Assembly (NCBI GenBank): GCA_004553405.1
Contig: SFLO01000005.1
Location: forward strand, 1 to 14,091
Origin: Coriobacteriaceae bacterium
Lineage (GTDB): Bacteria; Actinomycetota; Coriobacteriia; Coriobacteriales; QAMH01
Length of the DNA stretch: 14,091 bases
Reading direction: 5' to 3'
Part shown: positions 7,705 to 14,081 of the stretch, piece after piece
Layout: the number at the start of each line of letters is the position of its first letter
Numbering within the stretch: the first letter of the stretch is position 1
Translations under genes and position numbers: made by a program
The notes under the pieces: generated by a model
Database searches by the model: none
Seen by the model: the letters and a program-made list of their open reading frames with translations, nothing else
Told to the model about the DNA's origin: nothing

Positions 7705-8700
7705 ATGGCAGACACACCCAAGCGCAAGCTCCCGCCCGTCCCCGAATACCACCTCGACAGCTACGAGCCCGTCAGCATCACCCGCCCCGTCTATGTCGTG
7801 ACAGACGAGATCCTCGAGGACCGCATCAAGGCCATCATGGAGGGCGCCTCCAAGGACTACGTCCCCACCAAGCGCCAGGTCGCCGGCCCCAAGGACACCA
7901 TCGAGATCTCCATCCACGTCGACAAGGACGGCGAGGAGGTGAAGGGCCTGTGCAGCGACAAGCAGGTCTACTCGCTGGGCCAGGGTTACATGCCCATCGG
8001 CTTCGACCGCAACGTCGTGGGCATGAAGGTGGGCGAGTCCAAGTCCTTCGACTTCGACGCCCCCGACTTCGACGACCCAGACGCCAAGGAGCGCTCATTC
8101 CACGCCGAGGTCGCGGTGCTCGCCGTCTTGAAGGAGGCCGAGCCCGAGCTCACCGACGAGTGGGTCTCCAAGCACATCATGCTGTGCAAGGACGTTGAGA
8201 CCTTCCGCAACCGCACTCGCAAACAGCTCGAGCAGGAGGCCGCCAAGGCGGCCGAGGGCGAGCTCATGGACCGCGCGGTCCGCGAGCTGGCCACCCGCTT
8301 CAAGGGCAGCATCGACGACGTCTGGTACGAGTCCACGCGCGACGACATCCTGCGCACCTACGAGGAGCAGGCGAAAGCCCAGGGCACCGACCTCGACGGC
8401 CTGCTGGCCGCCCAGGGCATGGACAAGCAGCAGTTCAACATGATGCTGATGCTGCAGGTCCGCGAGATGCTCGTCCAGGGATTCGTGCTCGACGCCTGGG
8501 CGCGCCACTACGGGCTCGAGGCCACGGAGGACGACGTCCTCTACGTCGCCAACCTCATGTCCAACAACCGCGGCAAGCTCATGCTCGACAACCTGCGCGA
8601 GGCAGGCGAGGAAGAGCAGCTCAAGGGCCTCGAGATGGCGGCAAGGCGCTACGTGGCCAACAAGGACCTCCTCGAGAAGGCCCATATCACAGAGGAGTAG
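7705..8700 (+). CDS. Trigger-factor-like chaperone without ribosome-binding domain
   Basis: The 331-aa protein matches trigger factor from its inter-domain linker onward. Residues about 12-45 (VPEYHLDSYEPVSITRP ... VTDEILEDRI) correspond to the linker. Residues about 50-145 form an FKBP-type prolyl isomerase domain (DTIEISIHVDKDGEEVKG, then YMPIGFDRNVVGMKVGE with Gly 99 and Phe 100). From about 150 (LTDEWVSKHI) to the end it is the helical SurA-like substrate-binding domain. The N-terminal ribosome-binding domain and its Gly-Phe-Arg signature are absent. There is no room for them, because the mrp stop is only 9 nt upstream. No signal peptide is seen, so it is probably a cytoplasmic folding factor or isomerase, perhaps acting after synthesis on specific clients. 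A full-length tig is expected elsewhere in the genome. Coupling to mrp suggests shared regulation. Family assignment is firm; the client is unknown. Confidence 0.85.
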   Translation: MADTPKRKLPPVPEYHLDSYEPVSITRPVYVVTDEILEDRIKAIMEGASKDYVPTKRQVAGPKDTIEISIHVDKDGEEVKGLCSDKQVYSLGQGYMPIGFDRNVVGMKVGESKSFDFDAPDFDDPDAKERSFHAEVAVLAVLKEAEPELTDEWVSKHIMLCKDVETFRNRTRKQLEQEAAKAAEGELMDRAVRELATRFKGSIDDVWYESTRDDILRTYEEQAKAQGTDLDGLLAAQGMDKQQFNMMLMLQVREMLVQGFVLDAWARHYGLEATEDDVLYVANLMSNNRGKLMLDNLREAGEEEQLKGLEMAARRYVANKDLLEKAHITEE

Positions 8701-8750
8701 CCGCTCCCAACAGGGCAGCGCGCACGGCGCTCCACCCATCCGCGCAGCAC

Positions 8751-8782
8751 AGGGCGGCCCCGCTTCCGAGTGGGGTCGCCCT
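8751..8782 (+). terminator. Hairpin terminator after the mrp/trigger-factor-like pair
   Basis: AGGGCGGCCCC (8751-8761) pairs with GGGGTCGCCCT (8772-8782): 11 bp including one G-U, with a 10-nt loop. CTTTG follows. The T-run is short, as often in GC-rich genomes. It separates the mrp operon from the molybdoenzyme operon. Confidence 0.7.
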
Positions 8783-8899
8783 CTTTGCCTCACGGCGCCG
8801 ATCGTCCCGCTCCGCCACCGCTGGTTCCGACGGCAAATCTATCCTTCAAAAAACATAAACCATTGACCTATCTGCGTGTTCTCGACGGAAGGATTTTTG

Positions 8900-8928
8900 T
8901 TGAGGGAGGTATGGATTTGGTTCATTAT
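8900..8928 (+). promoter_or_regulatory. Possible sigma70-type promoter of the molybdoenzyme operon
   Basis: TTGAGG (8900-8905, four of six matches) and CATTAT (8923-8928, four of six) are spaced exactly 17 nt in the AT-rich part of the leader. This would give an untranslated leader of about 145 nt. TTGACC at 8863-8868 is a better -35 box but has no -10 partner at the right distance. Weak evidence. Confidence 0.3.
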
Positions 8929-9067
8929 AGGTTGGACTATCGTGGCAGCGGTATCTCTGCGCCCTGTTTCTATTTGGGAAGAGAGAGGGCTTGGAGGGAG
9001 CGCGCGATACTTGCAAGTGAGCATCGGCCCGTCCGGTGTTTGCAAGATGCTGAGAGAGAAGAAGGAA

Positions 9068-9074
9068 AAGGAGG
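9068..9074 (+). promoter_or_regulatory. Ribosome binding site that decides the molybdoenzyme start
   Basis: A perfect AAGGAGG sits 5 nt before GTG 9080. The in-frame ATG at 9047 and GTG at 8876 have nothing comparable. The choice matters because it determines that the catalytic subunit begins MTDRKLEVLQMEG, with no Tat or other export signal. Confidence 0.75.
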
Positions 9075-9079
9075 AGCAA

Positions 9080-12000
9080 GTGACAGACAGGAAACTCGAA
9101 GTCCTTCAGATGGAGGGTGTCGAGGTCAGGAAAACCTGTTGCTACTTCTGCCACCACAACTGCGGCGTTCTCGCCTACGTTAAGGATGGCGAGCTGCTGT
9201 ACACCGAGGGCGATCCCAACACGTCCAACGCCGGTGGTCTGTGCGCACGTGGCAACCAGGCAATGACTTTCTACGATGCCCCGACTCGCATCAACTACCC
9301 GCTCAAGCGCGCGGGCAAGAAGGGCGAGAACAAGTGGGAGCGCGTCTCTTGGGACCAGGCTCTCACCGAGATTGCCGACAAGATCAACACCATCAAGGCA
9401 GAGAGCGGCGCAGAGGCCGTGGCTGCCATCGCCGGTACCCTTCGTACCGACGACTGGGCACGCCGCCGCTTCATGAACCTCTTCGGCACCCCCAACGTGT
9501 GCCACAACTCCCTGCTCTGCTGGGTTCCCACCTTCATGGTGGAGACCGCAGTGGCCGGCTGGTCTCCCTTCGAGACCGACCTGGGCGGTTCCAAGTGCGT
9601 CATCCTGTGGGGTTTCAACCCCGGTGCCGCCAACCTGCCCGCAGCCCACGGCTACTTCGATCTTCAGAGGCAGACCGGCATGAAGATCATCGTCGTCGAC
9701 CCCCGCTACACCGAGACCGCAGCTCATGCAGACCTGTGGCTCCCGCTGCGCCCGGGTTCCGACACCGCTCTGGCGCTGGCCATGATCAACGTCATCTGCA
9801 ACGAGTACATCTACGATATGGACTTCGTTGACGAGTGGTGCATCGGCTTCGACGAGCTGGTCGACCACATCGACCAGTACGATCCCGAGTGGGCCGCCGA
9901 GAAGACCTGGCTCGACCCCGAGCTGATCCGCCAGGCCGCCCGCATGTACGCCACCAACACCCCCGGCAACATCCAGTGGGGCTGCACGTGGGACCAGCTG
10001 GGCAAGACCTCTGGCGCCGGCTCCCATGCCCGCCAGATCCTGCGCGCCATCACCGGCAACCTCGACGTTCCCGGTGGCGACGGCATGCCCGGTCCCGCTG
10101 CCTACGTGACCGACTACGAGCTCGAGTTCAACGAGGAGCTCCCCGAGGAGGTCAAGTCCAAGCAGATCGGCGCAGACAAGTTCCCGCTGACCACCTTCCC
10201 CGGCTATGACCGCCTGGCTGGCATCTCCAAGGAGAAGTGGGGCAAGGCATTCACCGCCGAGTGGATGTGCGAGGCCCACGGCCCGTCCATCTTCAAGGCC
10301 ATTCTCACCGGTGTGCCCTACAAGATCCGCGCCCTCTTCGTCTCCGGCTCCAACCCGCTGAGCTCCTACGGCGACGCCAAGATGACCTACGAGGCAACCA
10401 AGCAGGTCGAGTTCCTGGTCGTGCTCGAGTACGTCATGACCCCCACCGCCCTGCAGGCAGACTACGTCCTGCCCGTTGCCGGTGCTATCGAGCGCCCCGT
10501 CATCCACACCAACTACGGTGTCACGGACTCCATCGTCTGCCACCAGCGCGGCGTCGAGCCCGCCTACGAGCGCAAGACCGACTACAACATCTGGCGTGAC
10601 CTCGGCCTGGCATGCGGCCAGGATGAGAAGAAGTTCTGGCCCAACGAGCGCCTCGAGGACGAGTTCTTCGATGTTCTCAAGCCGCTGAACCTTCCCATCA
10701 CCAGCTACGACGACTTCGTCGAGCGCTTCCGCATGTACTACCCGCCTCTGCAGCAGGCCAAGCACCTCAAGCGCGGCTACTTCTGCACTGCATCCGGCAA
10801 GGTTGAGCTCAAGTCCTCCGTCCTGGAGGAGCTGGGTCTTCCCGGCCTGCCCGTCTACCTCGAGCCCTCTGAGAACGAGATCGAGCATCCCGAGGTTGCC
10901 GAGGAGTTCCCCCTGGTGCTCACCACCGGCGGCGGCTTCATGCCCTACTGCCATTCCGAGCACTTCAACAACCCCATCTTCCGCTTCGTTATCCCCGATC
11001 CCCACTTCACCATCCACCCGGATACCGCCAAGAAGCTGGGCATCAAGGCCAACGACTGGTGCTGGATCGAGACTCGCCGAGGCCGCATCAAGCAGCGCGC
11101 AAACGTCGAGCCCAGCCTGGATCCCCGCGTGATCTACACCCAGCGCGGCTGGTGGTTCCCCGAGCGCTCCCATGAGGGTTTCCAGCCCTTCGGCTGCATG
11201 GAGTCCAACACCAACATGCTGACCTCCGTCGACGACGAGGACTGCTGCCCCATGACCGGCTGCTGGGCCAACCGCGGCCTGCTCTGCAAGGTCTACAAGT
11301 GCACCGAGATGGACCACGAGTTCACCTATGAGGACTCCCTGTACTCCATCCCCGGCAACCGTCGCGAGCCCGGCATCGACTGGGATTACGTGAAGAACCC
11401 GCCCCGCGCGCTTCCCTTCAACGAGCCCATCTTCGCCCAGCCCGACTTCGAGGTTCCCGCTGGCCTCGAGTGGGACTACAAGACCCGCAAGGCATGGAAC
11501 GCCGAGAAGACCCAGTACTTCGACGCTGCCTCTGGCTGGATGATCGGCAAGGACAACGGCGCCTACTACCAGTACGGCACCGGCTACCGCTACCTCGCTC
11601 TCGACGGCGTGAACTACCTGGTCGACGAGGCCAACGACGTCTTCTACGACTTCAGCGGCGCCCAGGTTGCCACTCCTGCAGCACCTGTCGAGGTCCCCGA
11701 GGGCCTGAAGTACGACTACTTCCGCCAGAAGGTCGTCGAGCCCAGCACCGGCTTCTACCTGGATGCCAGCGGCTGGTTGATCGACGAGGCCACCAGCTCC
11801 TATTACGAGCGCTACACCCTGCGCAAGTACGACTCTGCCCTCAACGTCCTGGTCGACCAGGAGACCGGCAAGTTCTACAGCATGCAGGATCCCGCTCAGG
11901 AGGTCACCCTGGACGAGTACACCCTCGCCCGCGCTGAGAAGATCAAGAACCTGCCCTATGGCTACACCTACGATGCCAACTCCGGCTGGGTCATCAGCAA

Positions 12001-12178
12001 CGGTGCCTACTACGAGCTCATGACCATGCGCAAGTACGACGCCGGCCTCAACCTGCTGGTTGATGGCAAGACCGGCGCTTACTACAGCATGCAGGATCCC
12101 ACCCTGCGCGTTAACGCCGACGGCACCCCCTATGTGGAGGCCGCCGAGGAGGCTGTCGAGGAAGGAGAGGAGGCCTAA
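9080..12178 (+). CDS. Molybdopterin oxidoreductase catalytic subunit with C-terminal repeat extension
   Basis: A DMSO-reductase-superfamily enzyme, 1032 aa, expected to carry bis-MGD molybdenum (or tungsten) and one [4Fe-4S] cluster. The cluster motif is Cys 21, 24, 28 and 55, followed by Arg 57. Cys 147 in SLLCW sits where the metal-ligating Cys is in acetylene hydratase (Cys 141). The conserved course WERVSWDQAL, RRFMNLFGTPN, ADLWLPLRPGSD, ADYVLP, SGKVEL and IETRRGRIK up to YKC at about 741 follows the acetylene hydratase-like group by my recollection of that family. Acetylene hydratase itself ends near this point. Its catalytic Asp 13 is His 25 here, so acetylene hydration is unlikely. Residues 742-1032 are extra: a linker, three aromatic-rich repeats (793 to about 1020) and an acidic tail. 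There is no Tat signal, so it should stay cytoplasmic. Gut Coriobacteriia catechol dehydroxylases belong to the same broad superfamily. The substrate cannot be read from the sequence. Confidence 0.9.
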   Translation: MTDRKLEVLQMEGVEVRKTCCYFCHHNCGVLAYVKDGELLYTEGDPNTSNAGGLCARGNQAMTFYDAPTRINYPLKRAGKKGENKWERVSWDQALTEIADKINTIKAESGAEAVAAIAGTLRTDDWARRRFMNLFGTPNVCHNSLLCWVPTFMVETAVAGWSPFETDLGGSKCVILWGFNPGAANLPAAHGYFDLQRQTGMKIIVVDPRYTETAAHADLWLPLRPGSDTALALAMINVICNEYIYDMDFVDEWCIGFDELVDHIDQYDPEWAAEKTWLDPELIRQAARMYATNTPGNIQWGCTWDQLGKTSGAGSHARQILRAITGNLDVPGGDGMPGPAAYVTDYELEFNEELPEEVKSKQIGADKFPLTTFPGYDRLAGISKEKWGKAFTAEWMCEAHGPSIFKAILTGVPYKIRALFVSGSNPLSSYGDAKMTYEATKQVEFLVVLEYVMTPTALQADYVLPVAGAIERPVIHTNYGVTDSIVCHQRGVEPAYERKTDYNIWRDLGLACGQDEKKFWPNERLEDEFFDVLKPLNLPITSYDDFVERFRMYYPPLQQAKHLKRGYFCTASGKVELKSSVLEELGLPGLPVYLEPSENEIEHPEVAEEFPLVLTTGGGFMPYCHSEHFNNPIFRFVIPDPHFTIHPDTAKKLGIKANDWCWIETRRGRIKQRANVEPSLDPRVIYTQRGWWFPERSHEGFQPFGCMESNTNMLTSVDDEDCCPMTGCWANRGLLCKVYKCTEMDHEFTYEDSLYSIPGNRREPGIDWDYVKNPPRALPFNEPIFAQPDFEVPAGLEWDYKTRKAWNAEKTQYFDAASGWMIGKDNGAYYQYGTGYRYLALDGVNYLVDEANDVFYDFSGAQVATPAAPVEVPEGLKYDYFRQKVVEPSTGFYLDASGWLIDEATSSYYERYTLRKYDSALNVLVDQETGKFYSMQDPAQEVTLDEYTLARAEKIKNLPYGYTYDANSGWVISNGAYYELMTMRKYDAGLNLLVDGKTGAYYSMQDPTLRVNADGTPYVEAAEEAVEEGEEA
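11456..12139 (+). repeat. Three tandem aromatic-rich repeats inside the molybdoenzyme gene
   Basis: The encoded units start at about residues 793, 873 and 959. Each carries a Ser-Gly-Trp core (818, 897, 968), then a Tyr-Tyr pair, an Arg-Tyr or Lys-Tyr-Asp step, LNxLVD or NYLVD, and a closing FY or YYSMQDP. Repeat 3 lacks roughly ten residues at its front. Repeats 2 and 3 are also similar in DNA: CTACAGCATGCAGGATCCC occurs at 11875-11893 and 12082-12100, and TGCGCAAGTACGAC at 11820-11833 and 12027-12040, both pairs exactly 207 nt apart. This points to duplication of a unit of about 69 codons. The pattern loosely recalls OCRE or choline-binding-type aromatic repeats, but I cannot assign it to a known family. 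Confidence 0.85.
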
Positions 12179-12179
12179 C

Positions 12180-12740
12180 ATGACCCGCTACGCAATGATC
12201 ATGGACACGCGTCGCTGCATTGGCTGCCACTCCTGCACCATCGCATGCCGCACCTGGAACGAGCTTCCCGTCGACATCATCTACAACCCGGTTGTCTCCG
12301 AAGGTGCTGTTGGCGAGTGGCCCAACGTCCACCTGAACTTCACCCCGCTGATCTGCATGCACTGCGCAAAGCCCGCATGCGTTCCCGCCTGCCCCACCGG
12401 CGCATCCCGCCAGGACGCAGACGGCATCGTCTGGGTTGAGCCCACTCAGTGCATGGGCTGCAAGGTGTGCGCCAACGCATGCCCCTACGGCGCCCGCGAC
12501 TACAACAAGAAGGAGGGCTGGATCCGCAAGTGCACCTTCTGCAAGGACCGCACCCGCGCCGGCTTCCAGACCCACTGCGTGCAGACCTGCCATCAGAAGG
12601 CTCGTATCTTCGGCGACCTCGACGATCCGAACTCCGAGGCAGCAAAGCTCGTCAACAGCAACTACTGCGAGCGTATCTTCCCCGAGCTGGGTACTGACCC
12701 GCAGATCTACTACATCCGAGACACTGGAAGGAGGTCCTAA
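12180..12740 (+). CDS. Four-cluster ferredoxin-like electron transfer subunit
   Basis: The 186-aa B subunit of a complex iron-sulfur molybdoenzyme (DmsB/PsrB/NrfC type), carrying electrons between the membrane subunit and the molybdenum subunit. Four Cys groups are complete: 13/16/19/23, 59/62/67/71, 91/94/97/101 and 118/121/133/137. These are sufficient for four [4Fe-4S] clusters, since the third group has four Cys and no Trp substitution. The ATG lies 1 nt after the catalytic subunit's stop, with GGAGAGGAGG in the preceding coding end, so translation is coupled. An in-frame upstream ATG at 12060 would add 40 residues overlapping the previous gene and is rejected. No signal peptide; it should sit with the catalytic subunit on the cytoplasmic face. 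Confidence 0.95.
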   Translation: MTRYAMIMDTRRCIGCHSCTIACRTWNELPVDIIYNPVVSEGAVGEWPNVHLNFTPLICMHCAKPACVPACPTGASRQDADGIVWVEPTQCMGCKVCANACPYGARDYNKKEGWIRKCTFCKDRTRAGFQTHCVQTCHQKARIFGDLDDPNSEAAKLVNSNYCERIFPELGTDPQIYYIRDTGRRS

Positions 12741-13891
12741 TGAAGCAGTTTTGGGGTTGGGAACTTGCAACCTACCTGTATCTGGGCGGCCTCGGTGGCG
12801 GCATGCTGTGCTTTGCAGCCGTCATCGGCCTGTTCCTGGAGCCGTCCCTTGTGACCTCCGGTTCCCTGGTCTGGGTCCTGCTTTGGGCCATCATCATCAT
12901 CTGCATCGGCGTTGCCCTGCTGGTTTACGAGCTGGGACAGCCAATCGTATTCGAGCGAGCCTTCGTCACTAAGACCTCCGTCATCAAGTGGGGCGCTGTG
13001 GTGCTGGTTCTCTCCTGCGTCTTCGCAGCTCTCTTCCTCATCTGGGAGATCACCTGGTTCAACTTCCTGCCGTGCATCCCCTATGAGGGCTTTGCTAAGC
13101 TCTGCCTGGGCCTGGCTGGCTTCTTCGGCATTTGCGTCATGGTCTACACTGGCACTATGCTGAGCTCCCTGAAGGCCAAGGCCTTCTGGAACACCCCGGC
13201 ACTGCCCATGCTGTTCACCATCTCCGCACTGTCCACCGGTGCCTGCATGGACGCACTGCTCTTCGGTCACTTCCCCCTGCCTGCCGAGTGGCTCCAGGCC
13301 GGCGCCTTCCTGGGCACCGCCGAGTGGACTGCCAACATGCATGAGGTTGTCGAGTTCCTGCACGTGGCCGACCTGGTCCTGGCCATCGCCGAGATCATCT
13401 GCCTGCTGCTCTACGTCCTGCTGATGTTCTGCGCACCCGCTTCCACCGACGCCAAGAAGGTTGCGGACAAGTGGGTTCGCGGCTCTTGGGCACCCATCTT
13501 CTGGGGCGGCATGCTCATCCTCGGCCTGGTCGTCCCCGTCTGCTTCAACGCCTACGGCCTTGCCATGGGCGGCAGCGTCCTGGGCGAGTACGTCGCACCC
13601 ATCATGGTGCTGTGCTCCGGCCTCCTGTTCCGCTTCATGATCATCTACTCCGCAGACCGCAAGCTCTATGCAGGTGAGGAGCGCTATTACAACCAGGCAG
13701 GCGACATCCATGATGAGTTCTGCACCTACTGGAAGCCCGGCGCCACCTACTTCGAGGTTGTCAACGCTGCTGACTTCGATGACATCAGCGTCCCCGAGGC
13801 CGATCCCAAGACCCCCATCGCTACCAAGCTGAAGTGGGCTCTGAACATGGGCGAGGGCACCCCCGAGCCCAAGCCGGCCTATCCGCGCTAG
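12740..13891 (+). CDS. NrfD/PsrC-family membrane subunit
   Basis: A polytopic membrane protein of 383 aa that anchors the complex and exchanges electrons with the quinone pool. Eight membrane segments are visible at about 10-33, 41-64, 81-104, 117-141, 152-175, 203-231, 250-274 and 283-304. After segment 2 comes YELGQP, resembling the DLGxP element common in the family, with Glu for Asp. Residues 305-383 form an unusually long soluble tail with Tyr, Asp and Pro (DRKLYAGEERYYNQAG to PEPKPAYPR). With an even number of segments and positive residues after them, this tail is probably cytoplasmic. The start codon overlaps the previous stop (TAATG), with AAGGAGG (12728-12734) 5 nt before it. It is the last gene of the operon, followed by a strong hairpin. 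Confidence 0.92.
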   Translation: MKQFWGWELATYLYLGGLGGGMLCFAAVIGLFLEPSLVTSGSLVWVLLWAIIIICIGVALLVYELGQPIVFERAFVTKTSVIKWGAVVLVLSCVFAALFLIWEITWFNFLPCIPYEGFAKLCLGLAGFFGICVMVYTGTMLSSLKAKAFWNTPALPMLFTISALSTGACMDALLFGHFPLPAEWLQAGAFLGTAEWTANMHEVVEFLHVADLVLAIAEIICLLLYVLLMFCAPASTDAKKVADKWVRGSWAPIFWGGMLILGLVVPVCFNAYGLAMGGSVLGEYVAPIMVLCSGLLFRFMIIYSADRKLYAGEERYYNQAGDIHDEFCTYWKPGATYFEVVNAADFDDISVPEADPKTPIATKLKWALNMGEGTPEPKPAYPR

Positions 13892-13918
13892 ATCTTCAGC
13901 TAGGCTGTCCTGCAGCGT

Positions 13919-13936
13919 GAGGGTGCTCTAACCCTC
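13919..13936 (+). other. Small hairpin downstream of the membrane subunit gene
   Basis: GAGGGT (13919-13924) and ACCCTC (13931-13936) form a 6-bp stem with a 6-nt loop, 27 nt after the stop codon and 15 nt before the main terminator. It may protect or pause the transcript. Little else can be said. Confidence 0.4.
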
Positions 13937-13951
13937 GAATAGGATCGTAAC

Positions 13952-13985
13952 GAGCGCCCCTCCTCTCACACGAGGAGGGGCGCTC
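13952..13985 (+). terminator. Strong terminator hairpin of the molybdoenzyme operon
   Basis: GAGCGCCCCTCCTC (13952-13965) and GAGGAGGGGCGCTC (13972-13985) form a perfect 14-bp stem around TCACAC, followed by TGCATTCAT. The T-content after the stem is modest, but the stem is the strongest in the window and sits right after the last gene of the operon. It could also serve a convergent gene. Confidence 0.8.
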
Positions 13986-14052
13986 TGCATTCATGCGCCA
14001 TTTGGTCAGAACCGCTGTGGCGACGGATTCTGGAAAAGATCCCCGGTCCCCC

Positions 14053-14081
14053 TTGACCGGCGCCCGTGGCAGGCGTAGAGT
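14053..14081 (+). promoter_or_regulatory. Sigma70-type promoter at the right edge
   Basis: TTGACC (14053-14058, five of six) and TAGAGT (14076-14081, four of six) are separated by exactly 17 nt. They lie downstream of the terminator and point off the right end, so transcription would start near 14088. The -35 box overlaps a perfect dyad, CCGGTC (14043-14048) and GACCGG (14055-14060) with a 6-nt spacer, which could be an operator. The 13986-14052 stretch holds no gene I can support. The gene controlled lies outside the window. Confidence 0.6.

Larger units (their letters stand above)
8783..9079 (+). other. Non-coding leader upstream of the molybdoenzyme operon
   Basis: About 300 nt without a supported gene. 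The stretch 8838-8940 is clearly more AT-rich than anything else in the window (an AAAAAACATAAA run at 8848-8859, TTTTT at 8894-8898). An open frame through it (from a GTG at 8876) would add 68 residues including a hydrophobic stretch to the molybdoenzyme, but it lacks a ribosome binding site and its codon use is unlike the genes. A strong Shine-Dalgarno-like AGGGAGGT (8903-8910) stands here without a convincing gene behind it. It most likely holds promoter and regulatory sites. Confidence 0.6.

Noticed and set aside
8876..9079. N-terminal extension of the molybdoenzyme from GTG 8876, or a shorter one from ATG 9047
   Set aside because: Neither start has a ribosome binding site, the region is AT-rich with non-genic codon use, and GTG 9080 has a perfect AAGGAGG. 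The hydrophobic stretch is kept only as a finding.
8770..9183. 137-aa + frame across the leader and into the molybdoenzyme start
   Set aside because: It overlaps the real gene by about 100 nt in another frame, has no recognisable domain, and shows Arg/Pro/Ser-rich shadow-type composition.
12060..12179. 40-residue upstream extension of the four-cluster ferredoxin subunit
   Set aside because: It lies inside the coding end of the catalytic subunit and reads as Arg/Pro-rich shadow sequence. The ATG at 12180 gives the normal subunit start just before the first Cys motif.
8846..12181. 1111-aa open frame on the minus strand opposite the molybdoenzyme gene
   Set aside because: Same antisense effect; low-complexity L/V/G/A sequence without motifs, opposite a clearly recognised enzyme.
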